A DNA stretch of 64,000 bases, from assembly GCF_900182615.1 (NCBI RefSeq), contig NZ_FXTE01000002.1, positions 1 through 64,000 on the forward strand. The letters run 5' to 3'. Made by a program: the position numbers and the translations under genes. The DNA comes from Ruegeria faecimaris. GTDB lineage: Bacteria; Pseudomonadota; Alphaproteobacteria; Rhodobacterales; Rhodobacteraceae. Within the stretch, counting starts at the first letter, position 1. The number at the start of each line of letters is the position of its first letter. Below are positions 27,871 through 35,183 of the stretch, piece after piece. The notes under the pieces are model-generated. The model was given only the letters and a program-made list of their open reading frames with translations, had not been told where the DNA came from and made no database searches.

Positions 27871-28217
27871 TTTGCCTCCTGTTCCAGCAGGTATCGGGCG
27901 ATCCATTCGGCCTCTTCTTCGCTGATCAGGGGGCGCCAGGGGGGCATAGCCGTGTCGGGGATGCCGTCCAGTATGACCCCCGTCAGGACGTCCGCCTCGT
28001 AATGTTCCAGAGTTCCCGGTCGCAGATCAGGACCAAGCCCGCCTTTCAGGGACAATCCGTGGCACGAGCCGCAATCCTGGTGGACCAACCGTTTCAGGGC
28101 GGTTGGGTCGATGGCGTCAGCGGCCAGAGCGGAAGTGGCAACCAGAACGACGGCAGTCAGAACAGTATGCGCGGCCCAGCCCGGCTGCTTGCGGTCCATA
28201 TGCGCCAGGCTACCCAT
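27867..28217 (-). CDS. nirC: NirC, periplasmic cytochrome c
   Basis: A 116-residue small mono-heme cytochrome. It has a signal peptide (TVLTAVVLVATSALAAD) and a heme motif DCGSCHGLSLKGGLGPDLRP near residue 50; the axial Met is probably in DTAMPPWRPL. NirC is linked to heme d1 maturation and may donate electrons to NirS or NirN. ATG 28217 has GGAG upstream and overlaps the 3' end of nirE by eight bases. Confidence 0.88.
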   Translation of the reverse strand: MGSLAHMDRKQPGWAAHTVLTAVVLVATSALAADAIDPTALKRLVHQDCGSCHGLSLKGGLGPDLRPGTLEHYEADVLTGVILDGIPDTAMPPWRPLISEEEAEWIARYLLEQEAK

Positions 28218-28971
28218 GCGCCCGCTCCAAAATCTCGGTCAGGGCCTGATTGGCATAAAGCGAAACGACCTTTCCGATAATGAATAAGGTAGGGGCCTTC
28301 AGATCCGCCTTGCGCACATCCGCGGCAATCTGGTCCAGTCGGGATACAAGGCGGCGTTCAGAGGCACTGGTGGCCTGCCCAACAGCCAGGACCGGGGTGG
28401 ATCCGGGTAGGTTCTCGGTCATCAAGCCGATGGCGATCTGGCCGATATTGGCCACGCCCATATAGACGACCAGCGTCGTATCCGGGTCCGCCAGTCGTTT
28501 CCAATCCAGATCAAGAACTTTGTCGGACTGCCTGTGCCCGGTGACATATTGAACCGAGGTCGCCAGTCCGCGATGGGTCAGGGGCACGCCGGTCGAACAG
28601 GATGCGCCTTGTGCCGCCGTGATGCCCGGTGCGTATTCGACCGTAACACCGTGTGCCATCAGAAAAGCGGCCTCTTCCGAGCCGCGACCAAAGATCATCG
28701 GATCCCCGCCTTTCAGCCGGGCCACAACGTGACCTGCGCGTGCGTGTTCCAGCAGGATTTCGTTGATGCGATCCTGAGGAACAGTGTGGCACTTGGGGGC
28801 CTTGCCGACGGCGATCAGCCGCGCGCCTTCGGTGTGCATGGCCAGAATTTCATCCGAAACAAGGCGGTCATAGACCACCACGTCCGCCTCCTGCAGCATA
28901 TGCAGGGCGCGCATGGTGATCAGTTCGGGATCACCAGGGCCGGCACCAATCAGAAAAACCTTACCGCTCAT
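28210..28971 (-). CDS. nirE: NirE, uroporphyrinogen-III C-methyltransferase
   Basis: A 253-residue SUMT (CobA/NirE family). It has the N-terminal VFLIGAGPGDPELITMRAL, then VARLKGGDPMIFGRGSEEA and the SAM-site PGITAAQGASCSTGVPLTHR. It makes precorrin-2 from uroporphyrinogen III, the first committed step to siroheme and heme d1. It is the first gene of the nirECF-DL-GHJN unit. ATG 28971 is chosen over an upstream TTG. A Dnr-type box lies 132 bases upstream. Confidence 0.9.
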   Translation of the reverse strand: MSGKVFLIGAGPGDPELITMRALHMLQEADVVVYDRLVSDEILAMHTEGARLIAVGKAPKCHTVPQDRINEILLEHARAGHVVARLKGGDPMIFGRGSEEAAFLMAHGVTVEYAPGITAAQGASCSTGVPLTHRGLATSVQYVTGHRQSDKVLDLDWKRLADPDTTLVVYMGVANIGQIAIGLMTENLPGSTPVLAVGQATSASERRLVSRLDQIAADVRKADLKAPTLFIIGKVVSLYANQALTEILERAHG

Positions 28972-29102
28972 GTGCAAACTCGCTTGTTCTGAATGTCTTC
29001 GGAACCCGGTGTTTTGGTCGTATCCATGTGCGAATATGGGACGTTGCTGGGGGAACCGGGCGTGTCATGGAAACAAGTTGGCGCACAGGTAAACCGACCT
29101 CC

Positions 29103-29116
29103 TTGACTTAAGTTAA
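29103..29116 (-). promoter_or_regulatory. Candidate Dnr/NnrR box before nirE
   Basis: TTGACTTAAGTTAA, an almost perfect palindrome fitting TTGAC-N4-GTYAA. It sits between nirE (minus, downstream) and the 3' end of the cupredoxin gene, so it should drive the heme d1 operon separately from nirS. Confidence 0.7.
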
Positions 29117-29160
29117 GGAGCACGGGAATTGCGCCCGCGCATCTTTCAGCCTGCCGCTTA

Positions 29161-29568
29161 TCAGGGCTCTACGGTGACCATTCCGAACATGTTCTGTGTC
29201 TCCCAATGTGGTCCGCACAGGTAATCCTGGGCGCCGGGAACAAGAAATGTCAGATCAACAAATTCCTCGGGGAACAGGCGGTCACTCTCGGCTTTGCTGC
29301 CATCTTTCAGCAGGACGCTATGGCTGGTGCGTTTGTCTACGTTCACCCAACGCACTGCGGTCCCCGCTTTGACCGTCAGTTGGGCTGGGCAGAAATTGTA
29401 TTTGTACATCAGCACAACCTCTGCATCTTCCACATCTGAAGACGGCTGACCGAACAGATCCACGTAGCGGGTTTCTGCCTCAGCGCAGATCTCGGCTGTG
29501 TCTTCGTCAGCGGCCACTGCAGGTGACGCCAAAGCCAGAAATGCAGGAAGAAGTAGGCGGATCTTCAT
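29161..29568 (-). CDS. Periplasmic cupredoxin-like protein
   Basis: A 135-residue secreted protein (signal MKIRLLLPAFLALASPAVA). It shows a single blue-copper fold: VEDAEVVLMYKYNFCPAQL, the His ligand in RTSHSVLL, then YLCGPHWETQNMFGMVTV with the C-x2-H-Met arrangement of type 1 copper. The Cys-Met spacing (nine) is one longer than in pseudoazurin, so the exact ligand is uncertain. It lies between the NirT-like gene and nirE and could be an electron carrier to NirS/NosZ. ATG 29568 has GGAG eight bases upstream; another ATG at 29583 is possible. Confidence 0.7.
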   Translation of the reverse strand: MKIRLLLPAFLALASPAVAADEDTAEICAEAETRYVDLFGQPSSDVEDAEVVLMYKYNFCPAQLTVKAGTAVRWVNVDKRTSHSVLLKDGSKAESDRLFPEEFVDLTFLVPGAQDYLCGPHWETQNMFGMVTVEP

Positions 29569-29595
29569 TGTCCAAGTCTCCATACCTAATACTTT

Positions 29596-29616
29596 GGGGC
29601 CGGTTTACCCGGCCCC
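29596..29616 (-). other. Stem-loop between multiheme gene and cupredoxin gene
   Basis: GGGGCCGG (29596-29603) and CCGGCCCC (29609-29616) form an 8-bp GC-rich hairpin with a 5-base loop. It lies directly after the NirT-like stop on the transcribed strand. No T-run follows, so it looks more like an mRNA-stabilising or partial-termination hairpin than a full terminator. Confidence 0.55.
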
Positions 29617-29621
29617 ATCAG

Positions 29622-31406
29622 TCATTGCCCGACCACGTTGATATTGGCACTGTCGTCGTCCAGCGCGAAGCTTGTGTTCAGCGTTACGTGGTGGAATCGT
29701 GCCGCGGCAAAGTCATCGTGGATTGCAAAGCCGACCGTATAGGTCTTGCCCGGTTCCAATGGCACATCACCCGGTGCGCCCGAGTTTAAGGGTCGCGAGA
29801 ACGTGACGGTCCAAATACCACCCGACAAGTTGGCCGAGGCGGCGATTTCGCCATCATTGACTATGCGTTGTTCCAGAAGATAGCCGTTGCTGGCGCTGCC
29901 ATCGGCATAGACGCGCATCAGATCCAGATAGGTGCCGTCATCCAGGTATTGCGCGATCTGCGCTTCGGCCTGCAATTTGTCCCAGCCACCCAGAGCTTTC
30001 CCACGCCGGCCTTTGACTTCGACCTCGGTGCGGCTTTCGCTGATATATTTGGTCACAGTGTCCTGAGCGGCCAGGCGGCCTGCAACATCGCCATTGGCGA
30101 CAATCGCATCTGCACCCGGATCAAACGGCATATAGGTGTTGTCCGCGTGGCACGAGGCCCAGCAGCCCACCTGATCCCCCATTTCGATCCCGGTTCCGGT
30201 GATCATCATGGCGACCTTGATCTGGTTGTCCGGGTCCATCTTCCCGCCATCCACAAATGGTGCAGGATTGTGGCCTGCATCCGGCCATTGCAGGCGGATA
30301 TAGAGGTTTTCGGCATCATGGGCCGCCTGAACAGTTGCGTCGATCACACCACGTTTTCCAGGGATCGGGGTTGGTTCCAGCTCGCCGCCTGCGACGATCT
30401 TGTTTCCAATCATGTCCAATTCCTTGGCATGACAAGTCGAACATTGGTCGCCACCTTTTGTCAGTGGCCGGGCGCCGCCGTGGAACTTGCCATTCTGAAC
30501 CCATTCAAACGAAGCCTGACCGGGATAAAACAGCTTCAGATCCGCGCTTGCGATGCTGGTCCAGTCGATATCGCCTCCGATATCGCTGCCACCGCCTGCC
30601 GGGACTGTGGATTCTTCACCGCTTGGTTTGGCGCGTTCTTCGGCGATTGCAGCGTCCACAGCGGCTGCGATCTGGGCTTGCACCGCCTCTTGTTGTGCTG
30701 TCTTGGCCGATTTTTCGGCTTCGGCCTCAGCCGCCTCCTTGGCTTCTACACGGTCGAGACTGGCCAGGTATTCTGGCGGAATTGCACGGATGAAATCAGG
30801 ATTCGGGGCTTCAATCTGTTCCAGATATTCATCTGTGGCCCTGTCGCGGATGTTCGAATGCGCAATCCCTTTGTGGCAGTCGATACAGGTCTGGCCTGTC
30901 TCCATTGCGTTCAAATGTTGCTGGCGCGCGCGGGGGCGCTGGAACTCGGGCATCATCGATTCAAAGTCGTGGCAGTTGCGGCACTCGCGCGAATCTGTGG
31001 CCTTCATCCTTTCCCATTCATTCATCGCCAGATGGATACGCTTAGCTTCGAACTTCTCGGGTGTACTGATCGAGCCAACCACCTTGCCATACAGTTCTTT
31101 GGACGCCTTGATCTTGCGGATCATCTTGTGGGTCCAGTCCTTGGGTACGTGACAGTCGGAACAGACCGCCCCGACCCCCGATCGGTTCACATCGTGGATG
31201 GTCCCGGTGTATTCTTCATAGACGAAATCGCGCATCTCATGGCACGAGATACAGAACTCTTTGGTGTTGGTTGCTTCCATGGCGGTGTTGAACCCACCCC
31301 AAAAGACGATCCCAGCGGCAAAGGCAGCGGCAATACCGGCCACAGGCATTCCCCACAGGAAATACCGACGCCAGATCGGTGGTTTCTTATCTGGATCGGA
31401 GGTCAT
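29622..31406 (-). CDS. NapC/NirT-type multiheme cytochrome fused to ethylbenzene-dehydrogenase-like heme domain
   Basis: A 594-residue membrane-anchored cytochrome. One N-terminal helix (about residues 17-40) precedes a NapC/NirT domain with four hemes (CISCH, CSDCH, CRNCH, CIDCH, to about residue 190). A charged Ala/Glu linker (about 225-280) follows. The C-terminal domain carries CSTCH, an unusual CWASCH (CX3CH), and EBDH-gamma-like strands (NLYIRLQWPDAG, EQRIVNDGEIAA, YTVGFAIHDD). NapC/NirT proteins oxidise quinol and feed periplasmic reductases; beside nirS the likely acceptor is NirS. The fused domain could be a built-in relay. ATG 31406 has GGAG upstream. Confidence 0.8.
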   Translation of the reverse strand: MTSDPDKKPPIWRRYFLWGMPVAGIAAAFAAGIVFWGGFNTAMEATNTKEFCISCHEMRDFVYEEYTGTIHDVNRSGVGAVCSDCHVPKDWTHKMIRKIKASKELYGKVVGSISTPEKFEAKRIHLAMNEWERMKATDSRECRNCHDFESMMPEFQRPRARQQHLNAMETGQTCIDCHKGIAHSNIRDRATDEYLEQIEAPNPDFIRAIPPEYLASLDRVEAKEAAEAEAEKSAKTAQQEAVQAQIAAAVDAAIAEERAKPSGEESTVPAGGGSDIGGDIDWTSIASADLKLFYPGQASFEWVQNGKFHGGARPLTKGGDQCSTCHAKELDMIGNKIVAGGELEPTPIPGKRGVIDATVQAAHDAENLYIRLQWPDAGHNPAPFVDGGKMDPDNQIKVAMMITGTGIEMGDQVGCWASCHADNTYMPFDPGADAIVANGDVAGRLAAQDTVTKYISESRTEVEVKGRRGKALGGWDKLQAEAQIAQYLDDGTYLDLMRVYADGSASNGYLLEQRIVNDGEIAASANLSGGIWTVTFSRPLNSGAPGDVPLEPGKTYTVGFAIHDDFAAARFHHVTLNTSFALDDDSANINVVGQ

Positions 31407-31483
31407 GTCCGGGCTCCGTTTTGGCTGTGTTGACTGGCGCGGCGTGTCAGGCCTGCGCATTCGGCTGATGGATGAAACAAGGA

Positions 31484-31508
31484 CAGGGCGGGCGAGGGGC
31501 CCGCCCTG
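31484..31508 (-). other. GC-rich hairpin downstream of nirS
   Basis: CAGGGCGGGC (31484-31493) pairs perfectly with GCCCGCCCTG (31499-31508) around a 5-base loop, 22 bases after the nirS stop. On the minus strand it is followed only by a mixed TCCTTGTTTC stretch. It may be a leaky terminator that lowers expression of the multiheme gene relative to nirS, or it may protect the nirS mRNA. Confidence 0.6.
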
Positions 31509-31529
31509 CTCCGAGTTGATCGAAACCCG

Positions 31530-33206
31530 TCAGGTGACGTGGTTCGACCGGTTGTAGACGTTGAACTTGCCGGTCGGGGCGTACAGTCCTTCGATGCGAC
31601 CGATCTCTTCCAAAGTCTTGGCGTCAAAGATCACGATCTGACCGTTGGGTTCTTTTGAATCCGACAGGTTCCACTTGGACACCCAGACCTCGGTTCCATC
31701 CGCGTTGAATTCAAAGTGAACAGCGGCGCTGCCTTCGTCTTCGGTGATCTGGATGGTTTTCACGATCTCGCCGGTCTCTTTCGAGATGACCTGCACAGAT
31801 TGCTGCACTTCCGGTTCCGGGTGTTTGGTCTGGTCAGCCCAAATATAGTCCGATTCCGGATGCGTACGGACGAACAAGCCCGGGCCGTCTGTTTCCACTT
31901 CGTAGCAGATCTTCCAGGCGTCATCGGGTCGGTTTTCGGGGTCGTTGCCCCAGACCGTCACGGTGCCAACCCCGAGGTGGGTTGTGCCAGCTACCGGCCC
32001 GCAATTCGGGTCAATCCAGTTTGCGCCCGGACCGGGATGCGGCAACGCGGCCGTGTCGATCATCGCCTCAAGCTTGTGGGTCTCGGTATCTACAACCACC
32101 ATCTTGTTCGATGCGTTTGCAGCGATCTGGAAATACCGGCCCGTCGGATCGAAGAATCCGTCATGCAGGAACTTGGCGCTGTCGATCTTGTCGATCCGCA
32201 GATTGTCTAGATCAGTATAATCTACTTGCCACAGTTGCCCCAGCTCTTTGACGGCAACGATCCAGGTCGGCTCATTCGGAGTTGTGTAGATAGCGGCCAC
32301 GCGAGCCTCTTCCACATAGTCCCCGTCTACGTTCACGCCTCGGGTCGATACAACCTTGACCGGCTCCATCGTTTGGGCGTCAACGATTGCAAAGTGCGGC
32401 GGCCAGTAGCCCCCGCCGATGACATATTTACCGTCACCGGAAACGGCTACGTCGCGCGCGTCATACGCGATCTTGACTTCGGAAACCAACATCTTGTCCG
32501 GCGTCTGCCAGAGGTCGATCTTGGTCATCTTGCCGTCGCGGCCCATGGTGTACCAGAAGCGACCGGGCTGTTCCGGCTCTTCCAGCGAATGGTGTTCGGA
32601 TGCTTTCAGAACGTGCACCGCATAGCCGGTCGGAATATGTGTCAGCACCTCTTTGGTGTCGCCATCGATAACAGCGACTTTGCCGACGTCGCGCTCGATA
32701 ACAACAAAGAAGTTTTCCCAGTTGCGGCCATGCATCGGCTCGGTTGGGTAGTCCTCTTCTTCAACATATATCTTGCGGGTCGCCATCATCTGGTCCAGCG
32801 ACATTTCAGGTGGTTTGGGCGGCTCCATCATGATGTAAGTCGCCATGTCTTTGATTTCCTGCTCGGACATGATGTCCGAGAAGTTGTTCATCCCGCCTTC
32901 GGTGCCCCAGGCGATGATCTTCTCAAGCCGCTCTTGCCCAAGCGCAAGTGTACCGCCTTCGGTCACGGCGCCGTCAGCTGCGGTTTTCTTCCAATGCGGT
33001 TCAAGGTTCTTGCCAGTGGCGCCTTTACGCAAGACACCGTGGCACCCCGCGCATTGTTCAAAGTAAAGTTGTTTGGACGCTTCAAACGCTTCTTCGTTCA
33101 AAGTTGGCTCTTCGGCGAAAGCTGGTGCAGCGACACTGCCCAGCAACATCGCGAAACCGACCCCGAAGACGCGGCCCGTTTTGGTATAGCTGATTCCAAG
33201 TGACAT
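31530..33206 (-). CDS. nirS: Cytochrome cd1 nitrite reductase
   Basis: A 558-residue periplasmic NO-forming nitrite reductase. The signal peptide ends VAAPAFA. The N-terminal c-heme domain has QCAGCHGVLRKGATG near residue 55. The d1-heme eight-bladed propeller follows, with FVVIERDVGKVAVIDGD, the conserved VHVLKASEHHSLEEPEQPG, YVIGGGYWPPHFAIVDAQ and ALPHPGPGANWIDP. It reduces nitrite to NO. ATG 33206, with GGAGAG upstream, starts the signal peptide. The gene is divergent from nnrS and has a perfect Dnr-type box 61 bases upstream. Confidence 0.96.
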   Translation of the reverse strand: MSLGISYTKTGRVFGVGFAMLLGSVAAPAFAEEPTLNEEAFEASKQLYFEQCAGCHGVLRKGATGKNLEPHWKKTAADGAVTEGGTLALGQERLEKIIAWGTEGGMNNFSDIMSEQEIKDMATYIMMEPPKPPEMSLDQMMATRKIYVEEEDYPTEPMHGRNWENFFVVIERDVGKVAVIDGDTKEVLTHIPTGYAVHVLKASEHHSLEEPEQPGRFWYTMGRDGKMTKIDLWQTPDKMLVSEVKIAYDARDVAVSGDGKYVIGGGYWPPHFAIVDAQTMEPVKVVSTRGVNVDGDYVEEARVAAIYTTPNEPTWIVAVKELGQLWQVDYTDLDNLRIDKIDSAKFLHDGFFDPTGRYFQIAANASNKMVVVDTETHKLEAMIDTAALPHPGPGANWIDPNCGPVAGTTHLGVGTVTVWGNDPENRPDDAWKICYEVETDGPGLFVRTHPESDYIWADQTKHPEPEVQQSVQVISKETGEIVKTIQITEDEGSAAVHFEFNADGTEVWVSKWNLSDSKEPNGQIVIFDAKTLEEIGRIEGLYAPTGKFNVYNRSNHVT

Positions 33207-33266
33207 GATCACTCTCCATTTGCTGGTGAGGCGGTCCAAGCGTGGGGCATCGCGCAAGGGTGCTCC

Positions 33267-33280
33267 TTGACGAAAGTCAA
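33267..33280 (-). promoter_or_regulatory. Candidate Dnr/NnrR box before nirS
   Basis: TTGACGAAAGTCAA, a perfect inverted repeat (TTGAC-N4-GTCAA) 61 bases upstream of the nirS ATG, and the best match in the window. It fits activation by an FNR/Dnr-type dimer. Confidence 0.8.
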
Positions 33281-33371
33281 CACCAGTCGCGCAATTCAGG
33301 TGGCGGGCAGGGAAAAACGTCAATTTTCCGGCTGGGAAAATCTGTATCTTTGGCACACTTTTTCGGCCGGT

Positions 33372-33385
33372 TTGATTTTTGTTAA
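33372..33385 (+). promoter_or_regulatory. Candidate Dnr/NnrR box before nnrS
   Basis: TTGATTTTTGTTAA, of the form TTGAT-N4-GTTAA, 53 bases before the nnrS ATG and 86 bases from the nirS box. Two boxes in one divergent region suggest separate activation of each direction. Confidence 0.65.
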
Positions 33386-33438
33386 GTCGCGCAGCCGGGC
33401 GGCTTGCTAGGGCTTGGAAAACACCAAGGAGAGCAGCC

Positions 33439-34620
33439 ATGCCCGCAATCATCACCCGCGTGTTTGGTGAAGGGTTTCGTGTATTCTTTCTGTCCGCCGG
33501 CCTCTATGGCCTCTTTGTCGGAGTGGTTTGGGGGCTGTGGCTGACGGTGCCATATGCAGTGCCGGATTATGGCATGGCCCCGCCCATGTGGCACGCGCAT
33601 GAGATGATCTTCGGCTATGCAACAGCCGCGCTGGGCGGGTTCTTTCTGACCGCAGTGCCAAATTGGACCGGCGCACCAGATGCGCGTGCGCAGTTCATAA
33701 CGTTGGCCGCCGGATTGTGGTTGGCTGGTCGGATGGCGATGTGGTTTTCGGGGATGCTGCCTGCGGCGCTTGTGGCGGTGGTCGACCTGGCCTTTGTACC
33801 TATTCTGGCGGCCAAGATTGCAACCCAGCTCATCCGGAGACCGAAACCTCAGAACATGCTCTTTCTGCTGTTGCTCAGCTGTATCTGGATTGCTGATCTG
33901 TTCACGCATCTTGAATGGACCGGGATGACGGATGACACATTGCATACCGGGCTGCGCGCGGGGTTGCTGGCGCTCTGCGCGATGATTGCCATTCTTGGCG
34001 GACGGATCACCCCGGCCTTTACCCGAAACGCCATGAGACGCGCGGGCGTTCCCGAGGCGAACTGGCCAATATCTGAGCCAATTCTGGACAAATCAGCGAT
34101 GGCGGTTGCCCTGACCCTGCCACCAATCGTTCTGGTGCTGGGGTCAGGTGCTGTGGCTGGATCGATGGCGCTGGTTCTAGGGGTGGCGCAGGTTTCGCGC
34201 ATGGCCCGCTGGCGCGCGGGCTGGGCTGCGCGGGAGCCGATCCTATTGGCACTGTATCTTGGGCTTGCAATGCTGGCGCTGGGACTGATCCTCTGGGGGC
34301 TGTCAGTGCTGGGTTTCGGAAACGAGATCGCTGCCCTTCACATCCTGGGCATCGGATGCGTCGGCGGCATGACCCTAGCGGTCATGAGCCGCGCCGCGCT
34401 TGGCCACAGTGGTCGCGCGCTGGTGGCACCCGGCCCAATGGCGGTGGCCTATGGTCTGATGGCGGTGGCGGCCCTGTCGCGGTGGATTGGGGCAGATCTG
34501 AATGCAGGTTACATGGTTGCGATGCTGCTGTCGGACGGGTTGTGGGTCAGCGCATTTGCGCTTTTCCTGATCGCGATGTGGCCCGCGCTGACGGGTCCCA
34601 AGGTGCAACGGTCAGCGTGA
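33439..34620 (+). CDS. nnrS: NnrS family heme-copper membrane protein
   Basis: A 393-residue polytopic membrane protein with about 12 helices. The NnrS signature is MWHAHEMIFGYATAALGGFF near residue 50, followed by TAVPNWTG and AILGGRITPAFTRNAMRR near 195. NnrS is a heme- and copper-containing protein linked to tolerance of NO and nitrosative stress; it does not itself reduce nitrite. ATG 33439 follows AAGGAGAG. It sits between nirS (divergent) and norC (same strand) with its own box, so it is likely induced with them. Confidence 0.9.
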   Translation: MPAIITRVFGEGFRVFFLSAGLYGLFVGVVWGLWLTVPYAVPDYGMAPPMWHAHEMIFGYATAALGGFFLTAVPNWTGAPDARAQFITLAAGLWLAGRMAMWFSGMLPAALVAVVDLAFVPILAAKIATQLIRRPKPQNMLFLLLLSCIWIADLFTHLEWTGMTDDTLHTGLRAGLLALCAMIAILGGRITPAFTRNAMRRAGVPEANWPISEPILDKSAMAVALTLPPIVLVLGSGAVAGSMALVLGVAQVSRMARWRAGWAAREPILLALYLGLAMLALGLILWGLSVLGFGNEIAALHILGIGCVGGMTLAVMSRAALGHSGRALVAPGPMAVAYGLMAVAALSRWIGADLNAGYMVAMLLSDGLWVSAFALFLIAMWPALTGPKVQRSA

Positions 34621-34641
34621 TTTGATTTCCTTTTGCAAGTC

Positions 34642-34655
34642 TTGACTTTCGTTAA
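34642..34655 (+). promoter_or_regulatory. Candidate Dnr/NnrR box before norCBQDEF
   Basis: TTGACTTTCGTTAA, matching TTGAC-N4-GTYAA, 63 bases upstream of the norC ATG, in the short gap after nnrS. It should drive the nor operon. Confidence 0.7.
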
Positions 34656-34718
34656 GGATATACCGTGCCCATCCCGTCATTTTAGCCAGACTAGCTAATC
34701 TGCGCAAAGGAGAGCGCA

Positions 34719-35168
34719 ATGCGAGAAGTCATGACCAAGAGCATGGCACGCAATATATTCTATGGCGGGTCACTGTTCTTTATCCTCATCTTTCTGGCTC
34801 TGTCGGCCCATTCTCACTGGTATATCGTGAACTCTGAGAACGCAGCAAAGCTCGATGAAAGTGTTATCAGGGGCAAGCACGTCTGGGAAAAACACGCCTG
34901 CATCAACTGTCATACCATCCTTGGCGAAGGTGCATACTTTGCACCAGAGGTTGGCAATGTGATGACACGTTGGGGCGTGCTGGACGACCCGGAATCGGCC
35001 TTTGAAGCCCTCAAAGGCTGGATGGAGGCGCAGCCGACAGACATTCCCGGTCGTCGTCAGATGCCCAATTTCAACCTCAGCGACGAAGACATCCGTGATC
35101 TGACCAACTTTTTGATCTGGACGGACAATATCGACGCTCAGGACTGGCCGCCCAACGAGGCGGGCTGA
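34719..35168 (+). CDS. norC: Nitric oxide reductase subunit C
   Basis: A 149-residue membrane-anchored cytochrome c. One N-terminal helix (FYGGSLFFILIFLALSAHS) precedes a mono-heme domain with HACINCHTILGEGAYFAPEV near residue 65; the axial Met is expected in RRQMPNFNLSD. It passes electrons to NorB. The ATG is preceded by AAAGGAGAG. It is the first gene of norCBQDEF, with 15 bases before norB. Confidence 0.95.
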   Translation: MREVMTKSMARNIFYGGSLFFILIFLALSAHSHWYIVNSENAAKLDESVIRGKHVWEKHACINCHTILGEGAYFAPEVGNVMTRWGVLDDPESAFEALKGWMEAQPTDIPGRRQMPNFNLSDEDIRDLTNFLIWTDNIDAQDWPPNEAG

Positions 35169-35183
35169 GAAGGGAACGGAGCA

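Noticed and set aside
29868..31433. A 521-codon open frame on the plus strand opposite the multiheme cytochrome
   Set aside because: The minus-strand gene has five CXXCH motifs and domain logic; the antisense frame has none and lacks a ribosome site.
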